Assembly: GCA_002305635.1 (NCBI GenBank)
Contig: DBPR01000019.1
Span: 15,039 to 79,038 of the forward strand
Reading direction: 5' to 3'
DNA length: 64,000 nucleotides
DNA from: Anaerolineaceae bacterium UBA1415
Lineage (GTDB): Bacteria; Chloroflexota; Anaerolineae; Anaerolineales; Anaerolineaceae
The translations under genes and the position numbers were made by a program. The notes beneath the pieces were generated by a model. It made no database searches. It was not told the DNA's origin and saw only the letters and a list, made by a program, of their open reading frames with translations. Each line of letters starts with the position of its first letter. Within the stretch, counting starts at the first letter, position 1. This document shows positions 49,686-59,323 of the stretch, one piece after another.

Positions 49686-50180
49686 TTAGGCTTCGTATAT
49701 GTCGCGAACCCAATCGCCGATCAGCCAGTATTTGAAATCGCGGTGATGATAGCTATCAACGGCAGCCACAATGGCATAGACCATTGCGGCAACTGGGATC
49801 AGAGAAAGCAAAATCGCGATCGGAATACAGAGAAGGCCGATAAGGACAACTGATAGAACGCCAGAAACCGCCCAGGTGATTCCCGCCAGGATGGCGCCAC
49901 CAAAGAAGAAGATGCCCTGGAAGATGAGAGCCTGCAGGCTTTGATAGGCAACATACTTCGAGCGATCTTTATAAGCGAAATAAATGATCAATGGTGGCAG
50001 GATGCCCAACACGGCTGTTAGCAGGTTGAGAAAAATGCCAAGATGGGCAAACATGGCCAGAGTCTTTTCCTCGGAATGATCGAGGGCTGGTTTTTCCGCA
50101 ATTGGGGTGTAGTTGACACCGTCATCGCTTCTTTCAGTGATGATGGGATCGGGGTCGATAAAGTCATTTTGATCTGTCAC
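49686..50180 (-). CDS. DUF4870-family membrane protein
   Basis: 164 residues from a GTG with GAGG 6 nt upstream. A polar, acidic N-terminus (about 1-40) is followed by LAMFAHLGIFLN and three to four membrane helices with PPLIIYFAYKDRSKYVAYQSLQA (cited only as YFAYKDRSKYVAYQS, about 67), typical of DUF4870/Tic20-like small membrane proteins. The C-terminus HHRDFKYWLIGDWVRDIY is cytoplasmic by the positive-inside rule. Function of the family is unknown. It is monocistronic. Confidence 0.85.
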   Translation of the reverse strand: MTDQNDFIDPDPIITERSDDGVNYTPIAEKPALDHSEEKTLAMFAHLGIFLNLLTAVLGILPPLIIYFAYKDRSKYVAYQSLQALIFQGIFFFGGAILAGITWAVSGVLSVVLIGLLCIPIAILLSLIPVAAMVYAIVAAVDSYHHRDFKYWLIGDWVRDIYEA

Positions 50181-50330
50181 AGATACCTCACTTTCTTGCC
50201 TAAAGTGTAATATAAAACCCGTTTTTGTGTTTGAGAAAAGCTTATATACAGCATCGTTCGCGTGTCATTCGGGAATCATATTATTCTCCCATCCGTACAT
50301 CCATAGCTAACACTATGATAAAATCTGTGC

Positions 50331-51248
50331 ATGTCACCGAGAATCATTTACATGGGCTCGCCGGATTTTGCCACGCCGTCACTGGAAGCGCTTGCCAAAA
50401 GCTATGAGGTGGTCGCGGTCGTGACCCAACCGGACAGACCAGCCGGAAGAGGGCGCAAACCCCAGGCTTGCGCTGTTAAGGAACTGGCGGTCAAGCTAGG
50501 CCTGCCGGTTCTGCAGCCGGAATCCCTGCGAAAACTAAGTGCCGTAACCGAATTGGCGGGTTACAAGCCCGATCTGATCGTTGTGGCCGCCTATGGTCAG
50601 ATCCTGCCAAAAGCCATCCTTGAGATGCCTAAATTCGGCTGTGTCAACGTCCACGCTTCGCTTTTGCCTGCCTGGCGGGGCGCCTCGCCCATTCAGGCTG
50701 CCATCGCCAATGGCGACAGCCACAGCGGGGTGACGATCATGCTCATGGATGAGGGCATGGATACCGGCCCGATCCTGGCGCAGCGTTCCGTACCGATCCG
50801 GGAGCGTACTTCCGCGCAGGAGCTTTCTGATCAACTGGCTTATTTAGGCGCAATGACTTTGCTCGAGATACTGCCTGCTTATCTAAGCGGTACTTTGGCT
50901 GCCATTCCGCAGGACAATTCCAAAAAATCCTATGCCCAAAAACTTAGCAAACAGGATGCGCTGCTCGACTTTGAGCTGGATGGACAGACTTTATTGAGAA
51001 AGATCTATGCGTTCCAACCCTGGCCCGGAGCTGTTTATCTTTGGCAGGGCAAACGCTTAAAGATCAGTGAGGCTTATCTGCACCCGACCTTTGAGGCTAA
51101 CCCTGGGGAACGATATATCGTTAATGGACTACCTGCAATTGGCACGGGCGATGGCTTGTTGGTGCTCGAAACCGTGCAGCCCGAAGGCAAACGCCTCATG
51201 GATGGCAAATCCTTCCTCAACGGTCAACCTGACTGGCTGGAATCCTAA
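50331..51248 (+). CDS. fmt: Methionyl-tRNA formyltransferase
   Basis: 305 residues. Formylates the initiator Met-tRNA with 10-formyl-tetrahydrofolate. Motifs: IYMGSPDFATPSLEAL (5), VTQPDRPAGRGRK (33), HASLLPAWRGASPIQAAI (about 109) and GMDTGPIL (about 141), with a C-terminal OB-like domain (LDGQTLLRKIYAFQPWPGA). TATGAT at 50314 is only 11 nt from the ATG and no SD is visible, so the leader should be very short. No def gene is beside it. Confidence 0.95.
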   Translation: MSPRIIYMGSPDFATPSLEALAKSYEVVAVVTQPDRPAGRGRKPQACAVKELAVKLGLPVLQPESLRKLSAVTELAGYKPDLIVVAAYGQILPKAILEMPKFGCVNVHASLLPAWRGASPIQAAIANGDSHSGVTIMLMDEGMDTGPILAQRSVPIRERTSAQELSDQLAYLGAMTLLEILPAYLSGTLAAIPQDNSKKSYAQKLSKQDALLDFELDGQTLLRKIYAFQPWPGAVYLWQGKRLKISEAYLHPTFEANPGERYIVNGLPAIGTGDGLLVLETVQPEGKRLMDGKSFLNGQPDWLES

Positions 51249-51399
51249 AACTGCTCACATTTTTTGGATTAAAGAACCACTCCCTGAAACCTTATAAAGA
51301 GATTACAGGGAAGATACATAGGTTGAGTTTATTGGTCTGTCATTTCGAAATATCTTAGGTGATTATCCTGATTGTGGGTGGTAAGAGAAATAAGATTCC

Positions 51400-51455
51400 A
51401 CTACCCACTAACCCCCTCCAGGGAGGGGGTCGGCGAAGCCGGGGAGTGGGTCTTC
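51400..51455. repeat. GC-rich palindromic repeat beside DUF559
   Basis: Outer arms ACCCACT (51403-51409) and AGTGGGT (51445-51451) enclose ACCCCCTCC/GAGGGGGT and CGGCGAAGCCG. It sits just past the 3' end of the DUF559 gene. No open frame is supportable in 51249-51464. Confidence 0.6.
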
Positions 51456-51464
51456 TTACAAGTC

Positions 51465-51833
51465 CTAAGAATCAATAGTTTTTCTAACAATACGATATTC
51501 TACATGATTGGTTATTTCCCAACATACGGCATCGAATTGATAGTCGATATCTCTGTTTGTGAATCTGAGCACTTTTATTCCAAGCATTTCCAGTTTTTCT
51601 GTTCTGAGCTGATCCAAAATAATGTTTTCTTCTTCATCATGTTGGCTGCCATCCACCTCAACCACCAGCTTTGCTTGATGACAGTAAAAGTCAGTGATGA
51701 AACTTAGGATGACTTTTTGTCTGTGGAATCTAACTGGGAACTTGTTCAGGAGCTGATACCAGAGTTTCTTCTCCTGGGGAGTTGCATTATTCCGTAGTAC
51801 TCTGGAAAGTTGAGTTAATCTGGAATTTGACAT
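51465..51833 (-). CDS. DUF559 endonuclease-like protein
   Basis: 122 residues of the DUF559 family, which has the Vsr/PD-(D/E)XK-like nuclease fold. Visible pattern: RNNATPQEKKLWYQLL (about 14), FHRQKVILSFITDFYC (about 36), the acidic core LVVEVDGSQHDE (about 56) and KLEMLGIKVLRFTNRDI (about 80). Putative active residues are Asp/Glu in the EVDG segment. TAGAAT ends 6 nt before the ATG and no SD exists, so it may be leaderless. GC-rich palindromes lie on both sides. Function of the family is unsettled. Confidence 0.85.
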   Translation of the reverse strand: MSNSRLTQLSRVLRNNATPQEKKLWYQLLNKFPVRFHRQKVILSFITDFYCHQAKLVVEVDGSQHDEEENIILDQLRTEKLEMLGIKVLRFTNRDIDYQFDAVCWEITNHVEYRIVRKTIDS

Positions 51834-52068
51834 GTGATTATTCTACATAGGAATAATAGAATCATAAAAAGAAAGAATAAAAGACCCGTCCCCGCTCGCC
51901 CTTTCTGAAGAGAAGGGTGAACTCCCCCACCTGAGAACTACACCCAGGACGCAAGCAGTCCCAACGCCAGGAGAGCTCGACTGGAGGTTTTTTTTTGTTT
52001 AATCTGCTTGTTTCAACAGAAAACTTGATGGCAGCTAAACTCCATTCCAGGAAGGAGGTATAAAAAAC
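51834..52068. other. Palindrome and T-tract between DUF559 and mutS
   Basis: CCCTTTC-TGAA-GAGAAGGG (about 51899-51918) is a near-palindrome on the far side of DUF559. Further on, CCAG-GAG-AG-CTC-GA-CTGG is followed by nine T residues (about 51971-51998), a weak plus-strand terminator-like structure with no gene in front of it. A small plus-strand RNA is possible but unproven. Confidence 0.35.
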
Positions 52069-54639
52069 TTATTGCTCCGAGAAAAAGGCATTTTTCCATT
52101 CATACAGCTTATTAAGCGCCTGAATGGGAGTGAGAGACTCGAGATCGAGCTTTTTGAAGGCTTCCATCAAGGGGTTGTTCTCGGGGAAGAGGCGCAGTTG
52201 CTCTTTTTCCTCTTTGGCTTCAGGCATAGTAGTGCCCGAAGTCGCTTCCAGCTGCTTGAGGATCTCATTTGCCCGCGAGATGACCGGGGCGGGCAGCCCT
52301 GCCATCTGCGCGACATGTATGCCATAGGAGCGGTCAGCCGCGCCAGGGACAATCTTATGTAAAAAGATCACTTCGCCATCGGCTTCCGAAACAGCCACGT
52401 TGTAGTTGCGAACACCGGGGTAAAGCGAAGCCAGTTCGGTCAGCTCGTGATAATGGGTGGCGAAGAGCGTCAGGGGCTTGAGTTTGGGATGGCTGTGCAG
52501 ATACTCGATGATTGCCCAGGCGATCGAGAGCCCGTCGTAAGTGCTGGTGCCCCGCCCAATTTCGTCCAGAATTAACAGACTGCGCGGTGTGGCGTTGTTG
52601 AGGATGTTGGCGGTTTCGAGCATTTCGACCATAAAGGTCGATTGCCCCTGGTGGATGGCATCCTGCGCGCCGATACGGGTGAAAATGCGGTCGACCAGGC
52701 CGATCTCCGCCTTATCCGCTGGCACGAAACTGCCAATTTGAGCCATGAGCACGATCAGCACAACCTGGCGCAAGAAAGTGGATTTACCGCTCATGTTCGG
52801 ACCAGTGATCAGGCGAATGATCTCACCATCCTCAAAGACCGTGTCATTGGAAATGTAGCGGGTTTGGTGGCTGAGATGCTCCACGACCGGGTGACGCCCT
52901 GCCAGAATTTCGATCCCTTTTTCTTCTTTCAGCACCGGGCGCGTGTAATTGTTCAGCGCGGCAACTTCTGCCAGCGAGATCAGACAATCCAGCTGCGCGA
53001 TCTTGCGTGAGCTTTCCAGCAATTCACCGCTGGACTTGCCCAGCTGCGCGCAGACCTGATTGAAGACCTTGAGCTCGATCTCGAGGATCTGCGTTTCGGC
53101 GTTGAGCACCAAAGATTCGTATTCTTTTAGCTCAGGGGTGATGTAGCGCTCACTGTTGACCAGGGTTTGCTTGCGTATATACTCCTCGGGCGCCTTGTCC
53201 GCCATGCCGCGGGAAATATCGATGTAATAACCAAAAACCTTGTTAAACCCGACCCTTAATGTCTTGATGCCGGTGCGTTGGCGTTCGTTTGCTTCAAGAG
53301 CGTTGATCCACTCGCGCGCGTGTTTGGAAGAATACATGATCTGGTCAAGTTCCTCCGAGAACCCGGGACGGATGAGCCCGATATTGTTGATATTGGCTGG
53401 CGGGTCATCGCTGATGGCGTTTTCGAGCAGCTCAAGCTCACTCCCAAAGTTTTGCCAGCCTTCCAGAATGGATTTTAAAGCTTTGTGATCGGTTTGCAGC
53501 AAAGTGAAAAGTTCCGGGAAGCTGCGCAGATCTTCGCGCAGGGCGACCAGATCATTGGGGCGGGCCGCGCCGGAGACGATGCGGTTGACAAGTCGCTCCA
53601 GGTCATGCAATTGCTTGAGCAGATCGGCGATTTCTCGTCTTTCAACACCGCGATCGAAGAAATATTGCACAGCATCGAGGCGCTGACCGATGCGGGAAAC
53701 ATCGAGCAGAGGTTTGTTGACCCAGCTGCGTAAAAGGCGTTTGCCCATGGGGGTGCGCGTTTTATCCAAAACGCTGAGTAAAGATCCATCAGTTTTGGCT
53801 TCCCTCAAGGTTTCAGTCAATTCCAGATTTCGCCGCGTTTCCGCGTCCAAAACCATAAAATCCGACAGGCTGTAAGTGCTGAAACTTAGCTCCAGATTCA
53901 GCAGGCTTTTCTGCGTTTCCTGCAGGAATTTAAGCAAAGCGCCAGTAGCCCGGACTGCCAGAGGATAGGGTTTGAGACCCAGACCAGAGAGGTCGCTGAC
54001 TGAAAATTGGGCGCGGATGAGCTCAACTGAACGTCCCGGTTCAAAATACCAGTTTGGAATGCGGGTCAGGTTGAAGCCGGTGGCGACTCTTTCATCCGCC
54101 ATCTCCGAAAGCAGAACCTCAGCCGGCCCAAGCCGCTGCAGCTCTGCCCTAAGCTGGTTTTCGATATCACCTTCGCTGATCTCGGTGGCAGCCAGCTCAC
54201 CGGTGCTGACATCAACATAAGCAAGCCCGGCCTTGCCGTCCTGCAGGGTCAGACAAGTCAGATAATTATTGCGTCCACCCTGTAAAAGGTTAGGCTCGAC
54301 TATAGTACCGGGGGTGACAACGCGGATCACTTCACGCGGAAAGAGCCCTTTGTCCGGTTGATCGCCAACCTGCTCACAAATGGCAACGTGGTAGCCTTTT
54401 TCGATCAGGCGACCAAGATAATTATCGACGGCATGGAATGGAATGCCAGCCATGGGCACGCGAACACCCTTCGCCACCGGACGGGAGGTCAAAACGATAT
54501 CCAACGCCTCTGCGGTCTTTTTCGCGTCATCATCGAAGGTTTCATAAAAATCACCCAGACGGAAAAAGACGATCGCGTCCGGGTATTCCTTCTTGATCTC
54601 CAGATATTGCTGGCGCAAGGGCGTGATATTTTCGGCCAT
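52069..54639 (-). CDS. mutS: DNA mismatch repair protein MutS
   Basis: 856 residues, full length. The mismatch-reading FYE motif is intact (FFRLGDFYETF, about 20). The connector and clamp domains follow. Walker A is TGPNMSGKSTFLRQ (about 615), then LILDEIGRGTSTYDG (about 690) and FATHYHELTELA (about 725), with a C-terminal HTH. The ATG directly abuts the alaS stop, so the two genes are translationally close. No mutL is present in the window. Confidence 0.97.
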   Translation of the reverse strand: MAENITPLRQQYLEIKKEYPDAIVFFRLGDFYETFDDDAKKTAEALDIVLTSRPVAKGVRVPMAGIPFHAVDNYLGRLIEKGYHVAICEQVGDQPDKGLFPREVIRVVTPGTIVEPNLLQGGRNNYLTCLTLQDGKAGLAYVDVSTGELAATEISEGDIENQLRAELQRLGPAEVLLSEMADERVATGFNLTRIPNWYFEPGRSVELIRAQFSVSDLSGLGLKPYPLAVRATGALLKFLQETQKSLLNLELSFSTYSLSDFMVLDAETRRNLELTETLREAKTDGSLLSVLDKTRTPMGKRLLRSWVNKPLLDVSRIGQRLDAVQYFFDRGVERREIADLLKQLHDLERLVNRIVSGAARPNDLVALREDLRSFPELFTLLQTDHKALKSILEGWQNFGSELELLENAISDDPPANINNIGLIRPGFSEELDQIMYSSKHAREWINALEANERQRTGIKTLRVGFNKVFGYYIDISRGMADKAPEEYIRKQTLVNSERYITPELKEYESLVLNAETQILEIELKVFNQVCAQLGKSSGELLESSRKIAQLDCLISLAEVAALNNYTRPVLKEEKGIEILAGRHPVVEHLSHQTRYISNDTVFEDGEIIRLITGPNMSGKSTFLRQVVLIVLMAQIGSFVPADKAEIGLVDRIFTRIGAQDAIHQGQSTFMVEMLETANILNNATPRSLLILDEIGRGTSTYDGLSIAWAIIEYLHSHPKLKPLTLFATHYHELTELASLYPGVRNYNVAVSEADGEVIFLHKIVPGAADRSYGIHVAQMAGLPAPVISRANEILKQLEATSGTTMPEAKEEKEQLRLFPENNPLMEAFKKLDLESLTPIQALNKLYEWKNAFFSEQ

Positions 54640-57369
54640 TTATTTCAAATTTTCCCGAATATAGCCTTCGACCTGGTCAAGGGCTTCGTTCAGCTTGCTG
54701 GCATCCTTGCCGCCAGCCTGAGCCATATCCGGCCGTCCGCCGCCGCCGCCTCCAACCACCTGGGCGACTCGTTTGATCAGGTCACCTGCTTTGAGCCCAC
54801 GGGTGATCAAGTCCTGGGTCACTGCTGCGATCAGCATCGGTTTTTCGTTCACGACCGTGCCAAGAACAACCACGCCGCTGGGGTGTTTTTGACGGAATTG
54901 ATCCGCCAGCGAGCGCAGAGCATCCGCGTCAGCGTTGGCGATCACCGCGCGCAGGACCGGGACACCAGCGATCTCCTGCACATCCTCCAGTTTTTGTTTG
55001 AAAGCCTGATTGGCAGCTTCGATACGCAGCTTTTCCAGATCCTGTCGGCTTTGTTTTAGCTCGGCTTCGAGTTGTTCGGCCTTGCCAGGAACATCAGCGG
55101 GGCTGGTTTCGAAGAATGAGGCAACTTCATTAAGTAAATTGAGGCGTTCACGGGCGTAGCGATAAGCGCTGGAACCGGTCACCGCTTCAATACGGCGCAG
55201 TCCGGCAGCAACGGAAGATTCAGCCGTGATGTAGAAAGAGCCGATCTCGGTGGTGTTGTCAACGTGCGTGCCGCCGCAAAGCTCATACGAGAAGCGGCCG
55301 CGCTGATCGACGATCTCGATCGTGCGTACTTCGGAACCGTATTTTTCGCCAAACAAGGCGGTCGCGCCTTCAGCGCGGGCTTGCTCGAGCGTCTTGCTTT
55401 CTTTTCGGACGGGAACTTCAGCCGCGATCATCTCGTTCACGAGGGCTTCGATCTTGAGCAGATCTTCCTTGGCAACGGCATGGGGGTAGTTAAAGTCAAA
55501 ACGCAGGCGTTCCGGGTCAACGTAGGAGCCGGCCTGATGCACCTTTTCGCCCAACACTTTGCGCAGAGCTGCGTGGAGTAGATGCGTGGCGGTGTGGTTG
55601 CGCATCGTGGAACGACGCGGCTTCTCGTCCACGACCGCGAGCACGGGCTGATCTGCCTGAGGTTGCCCGAAAAGCACCTTGCCGTGATGGGCAATGACCC
55701 CGGCAGCCGGGCGGCTGAGCAAGCTCACTTCGACTTCCCAGCTGCCATCGGCAGCCCGAATAAAACCAGAGTCTGAGACCTGACCGCCCGACTCGAGATA
55801 GAAGGGTGTTTGGTTGAGGATCAGGCTTACTTCCTGGCCGGGATTGGCTTTCCCGATGCTTTCGCCGTCAGCGATCAGGCTGACCAGTTTGGCTGGCAGG
55901 GAGAAACGACCATACGGATTCTGTTCAACGCCTGAGGCTGGCAGTGTGCCAGATTCAACCAGGCGCGCGAACTCATTTTGATAAAGTTCAGTATCAAGGT
56001 TGTTCATGTCTGCAAAAGCGGAACCCTTGCCGGAGGCGAGGCGGTGAGCTTCCATGGCTTCATAGAAACCCTTCTCGTCAACTTCCAGACCGGATTCAGC
56101 CAGAATATCGCGGGTGATCTCGACCGGGAAACCAAGCGTGGCGTAAAGGTCGAAGGCTCGTTTGCCGTCCAGTTTGCTTTGCTGCCCGGCCTTGAGCTCA
56201 TCGATGTAGCCCTGCAATTGCTCAAAACCGCTGTCAAGCGTTTCAGCGAAGCGTTTTTCTTCGGCGGTGAAGGTTTCTTCGATCAGTTCTTTGTTGGCCA
56301 GCACTTCTGGATAAGCTTCATGGTAATTTTCGATAACGATATCGGCGATCTTCGCCATGAACGGCTCATTGAGGCCGATCTTGCGCGCAAAACGGGCCGC
56401 GCGGCGGATGATCATGCGGCAAACGTAGCCGCGCCCGATGTTACCGGGGATGACGCCATCAGCGATCAAAAAAGTAGCCGCACGCACGTGATCAGCAATG
56501 ACGCGGTAGGAGGTCAGGTTTGCCTCACGTTCCGCCTTGCTTTGCCCACAGAGGCGCTGTGTCTCATCAAGCAGCGGTTTCAACAGGTCAGTTTCGTAAT
56601 TGCCGTTGACGCCCTGAATGATGGAAACAATGCGTTCAAAGCCCATGCCGGTATCGACATGGCGCTTGGGCAAAAGCTGAAATTCGGTAGGAGAAGTGCG
56701 GTTGTACTGGATGAAAACGTTGTTCCAGATCTCAACGATGCGGGCGCAGTCGCCATTGACAGCGCAAACGTGGCCGGGAACGTGCTTCATATTGCAGAAC
56801 TCAGGCCCGAAGTCATAATGGATCTCGGTACAAGGCCCGCAGGGGCCGGTCTCCGCCATCTCCCAGAAGTTGTCTTTGCGGCCGCCTTTCAGAAGGTGTT
56901 CGGGATTGAAACCCGGTTGAGCCAGCCAGCATTGACGCGCTTCCTCGTCGGCAGGCAGATCGCCCTGGTCATCGACAAAATAGGTGGCGTACAAACGCAC
57001 AGGGTCAAGCCCCCAGACCTTGGTCAGGAGTTCCCAGCTCCAGGCGATGGCCTCTTTTTTGTAATAGTCGCCAAAAGACCAGTTGCCGAGCATTTCAAAG
57101 AAAGTGTGGTGGGTATTATCGCGTCCGACGGTATCGAGGTCGTTATGCTTGCCGGATACGCGCAGGCATTTTTGCGAATCGACCGCGCGGGTGTAGGGGC
57201 GGGTTTCGGTGCCTAGGAAAACATCTTTGAACTGGACCATGCCGGCATTGGTGAACAGCAAAGTGCTGTCTCCACCTGGCACAAGCGAGGCAGACGGCAC
57301 AACCGCATGCCCCCGCTGGGCAAAGAAATCGATAAAAGATTGACGAACCTGGTTTCCGCTAAGGTACAT
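54640..57369 (-). CDS. alaS: Alanyl-tRNA synthetase
   Basis: 909 residues from the ATG at 57369, with GGAG 6 nt upstream; an ATG four codons earlier is less likely. Order: class-II catalytic core (HHTFFEMLGNWSFGDYYK, GGRKDNFWEMAETGPCGPCTE), the editing domain with zinc ligands HTATHLLH and CGGTHVDNT, then the C-Ala part ending GGGGGGRPDMAQAGG. All regions are intact. No T-box leader was found. mutS follows without spacing. Confidence 0.97.
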   Translation of the reverse strand: MYLSGNQVRQSFIDFFAQRGHAVVPSASLVPGGDSTLLFTNAGMVQFKDVFLGTETRPYTRAVDSQKCLRVSGKHNDLDTVGRDNTHHTFFEMLGNWSFGDYYKKEAIAWSWELLTKVWGLDPVRLYATYFVDDQGDLPADEEARQCWLAQPGFNPEHLLKGGRKDNFWEMAETGPCGPCTEIHYDFGPEFCNMKHVPGHVCAVNGDCARIVEIWNNVFIQYNRTSPTEFQLLPKRHVDTGMGFERIVSIIQGVNGNYETDLLKPLLDETQRLCGQSKAEREANLTSYRVIADHVRAATFLIADGVIPGNIGRGYVCRMIIRRAARFARKIGLNEPFMAKIADIVIENYHEAYPEVLANKELIEETFTAEEKRFAETLDSGFEQLQGYIDELKAGQQSKLDGKRAFDLYATLGFPVEITRDILAESGLEVDEKGFYEAMEAHRLASGKGSAFADMNNLDTELYQNEFARLVESGTLPASGVEQNPYGRFSLPAKLVSLIADGESIGKANPGQEVSLILNQTPFYLESGGQVSDSGFIRAADGSWEVEVSLLSRPAAGVIAHHGKVLFGQPQADQPVLAVVDEKPRRSTMRNHTATHLLHAALRKVLGEKVHQAGSYVDPERLRFDFNYPHAVAKEDLLKIEALVNEMIAAEVPVRKESKTLEQARAEGATALFGEKYGSEVRTIEIVDQRGRFSYELCGGTHVDNTTEIGSFYITAESSVAAGLRRIEAVTGSSAYRYARERLNLLNEVASFFETSPADVPGKAEQLEAELKQSRQDLEKLRIEAANQAFKQKLEDVQEIAGVPVLRAVIANADADALRSLADQFRQKHPSGVVVLGTVVNEKPMLIAAVTQDLITRGLKAGDLIKRVAQVVGGGGGGRPDMAQAGGKDASKLNEALDQVEGYIRENLK

Positions 57370-57538
57370 AAGACACTCCATGATTTTCTAAATTAACTGT
57401 GTAATTATACCTGATGGGGTGTTTTAACGAGAACTTCGAGTTATAAGCTTCGAGAAACAAGTTCAAAGCAATCCCTAATTTTATACAGTGTCCCAAGGGG
57501 ACTGATGCCATGTACCTACGAAATTCTACGATGTCTCA

Positions 57539-57580
57539 GGCGGGCGCATGTATACCAAAAGGGCATACAACCAGCCCGCC
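57539..57580. repeat. GC-armed palindrome with a related core
   Basis: GGCGGGC (57539-57545) and GCCCGCC (57574-57580) flank a core with ATACCAAAAGGGCATAC, which resembles the ATACCCAAAGGGCACTT core of the copy at 13101. It lies in the 228-bp gap between alaS and the nucleoside-kinase gene. Confidence 0.6.
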
Positions 57581-57598
57581 CTCATATTATTTAAAAGA

Positions 57599-59308
57599 TC
57601 ACCGTTTCCACATCGAGAAATCGGTCAGAATCGAATCGCCGATGAATTCTCTTAAGATCGAATTATCCGGCACAAATTCAGTCGTTGTGGGCAGGAACCA
57701 CTCCAGGAATTTCAACAGCCGTTTGGCTTCGATATGTTCCGGAGTGCCGTAGCTGACCTGCCTCAAAAGCGGTTCGACCAGCGGTTTGAGCGTGCCCAGT
57801 TCGTATGCCAGCGCCGAGTTGAACATCACGTCCGCGTTCTCCTGATAAGGGAAGATGTGTTCCTTCTCGCCCTTGCGCACCGCCTCCCAACGCCCGATCG
57901 TCTCACCGGCGCTGTAACCGCGGTCGCGGGCATCGCGCACAATGCGGCGCAGCATGCGCGTGTCGGTCGTTGAAATACGGTTGTGGCGGTCAAGGTTGAG
58001 TTGGGTCAGGCAGGAAATATAGATCCTGAAGGTGTTGCGTGGGTCAATATCCCGCAGCAAGCCCGGGTTCAGGCCGTGAATGCCCTCGAGGATGATCACA
58101 TCGCCCTTGTTCAGTTTGACGACCTTGCCTTCTTCACTCAATCCTGTAATGAAGTTGTAATAAGGCAGCTGCACTTCTTCTCCGCGGATCAACGCCTTGA
58201 CATCCCTGTTCAGGCGGACAAGGTTCATCGCCCTTAAGGACTCAAAATCCTTGCTGCCGTCCGGCAAAAGCGGTGTCTTCTCCCGGTCAACAAAGAAATT
58301 GTCCATTTCAAGCGCAAAGGGATTGATGCCTCGGGCAACCAGCTGAATACTCAAACGTTTCGAAAAAGTGGTCTTCCCTGATGAAGATGGTCCGGCAATC
58401 AGGATCACTTCCACCCGCTCACGATCATTGTAAATTTGCTCGGCAATGCGCGAGATCTGCATCTCATGCAGCGCCTCAGAGACCAGGATCACTCCATCGA
58501 CATGTCCTTCAGCGATCGCGTCATTGAGCGCGCCGACCGAGGGGATGCCGAGTTTGTTGAGCCACTCTGCATATTCCTTAAAAGTTTTCAGCAAGGTCGG
58601 AAAGTCGCCCAATGGTTCGATCTGGTTGGGCGAATGGCGGCGGGGAAAGCGTAAAACAAAGCCTTCTTCGACCAGATCAAGCTCAAACCACTTCAAATAG
58701 CCCGAGGACGGCACCATATAGCCGTGATGATAGTCGCGCACATTCTTAGCCCGATACAGGACCAGGTCCGGCCGCTGGCGATATTTCAACAAGCGAACCT
58801 TATCTTCTTCTCCGGCTGTCTCAAAATAGTCGATTGCCTCCGGCAGGGATACAGTCTCACGAATAAAGGGGAGATCCGCCTCAACAAGCTCGCGCATTGT
58901 CTGCTCGAGCTTGTCAATTTCACGCTCACCAAAGACGTCAACACCATAGATCTGGCAGTGATAGCCTCCCGAAGAGACCGAGTGATCGATGGTCAGTTGC
59001 CCTTCGGGGAAACATTGTTTAAAAGCCACTTCGAGCAGAAATACCAGCGAGCGGCGGTAGATGCGCGCCCCATCGGCGTCTGCCAGTGTGATCAGGCTTG
59101 CCTGCCCATCCTGATCGAGGGTATAGGTCAGTTCCCGCAGGCTTCCATTCAGAACCATGCCTACGATCATGGCTTCGTCCGGATTTTGGATCACTTTGGC
59201 AAATTCTTCCAGGCGCGCGCCGCGTTTGCCAACGATAATTCTGCCATCGTTGAGCGATAACTCGACCGTGCTTCTGGGAGTTGAGATCAGTTTAAATTCT
59301 TCAGTCAT
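57599..59308 (-). CDS. Nucleoside kinase with ThrRS-like N-terminal domains
   Basis: 569 residues from ATG 59308 (AAGG upstream; a GTG five codons earlier is possible). Residues 1-170 resemble the TGS and second additional domains of ThrRS: a TGS-like start, then HSVSSGGYHC (about 109-118). Residues 295-500 are a P-loop kinase of the uridine kinase/phosphoribulokinase type, with Walker A AGPSSSGKTTFSKR (306) and DVIILEGIHGLNPGL (about 405). It probably phosphorylates a nucleoside or sugar; uridine is only a guess. It is last in an operon with the GH57 and GH13 genes, 15 bp after GH57. Confidence 0.85.
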   Translation of the reverse strand: MTEEFKLISTPRSTVELSLNDGRIIVGKRGARLEEFAKVIQNPDEAMIVGMVLNGSLRELTYTLDQDGQASLITLADADGARIYRRSLVFLLEVAFKQCFPEGQLTIDHSVSSGGYHCQIYGVDVFGEREIDKLEQTMRELVEADLPFIRETVSLPEAIDYFETAGEEDKVRLLKYRQRPDLVLYRAKNVRDYHHGYMVPSSGYLKWFELDLVEEGFVLRFPRRHSPNQIEPLGDFPTLLKTFKEYAEWLNKLGIPSVGALNDAIAEGHVDGVILVSEALHEMQISRIAEQIYNDRERVEVILIAGPSSSGKTTFSKRLSIQLVARGINPFALEMDNFFVDREKTPLLPDGSKDFESLRAMNLVRLNRDVKALIRGEEVQLPYYNFITGLSEEGKVVKLNKGDVIILEGIHGLNPGLLRDIDPRNTFRIYISCLTQLNLDRHNRISTTDTRMLRRIVRDARDRGYSAGETIGRWEAVRKGEKEHIFPYQENADVMFNSALAYELGTLKPLVEPLLRQVSYGTPEHIEAKRLLKFLEWFLPTTTEFVPDNSILREFIGDSILTDFSMWKR

Positions 59309-59323
59309 CCGCGCGACCTTCAC

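Noticed and set aside
55978..57216. 412-codon open frame antisense to alaS
   Set aside because: The alaS catalytic and editing motifs prove the minus strand. The plus frame has no domain pattern.
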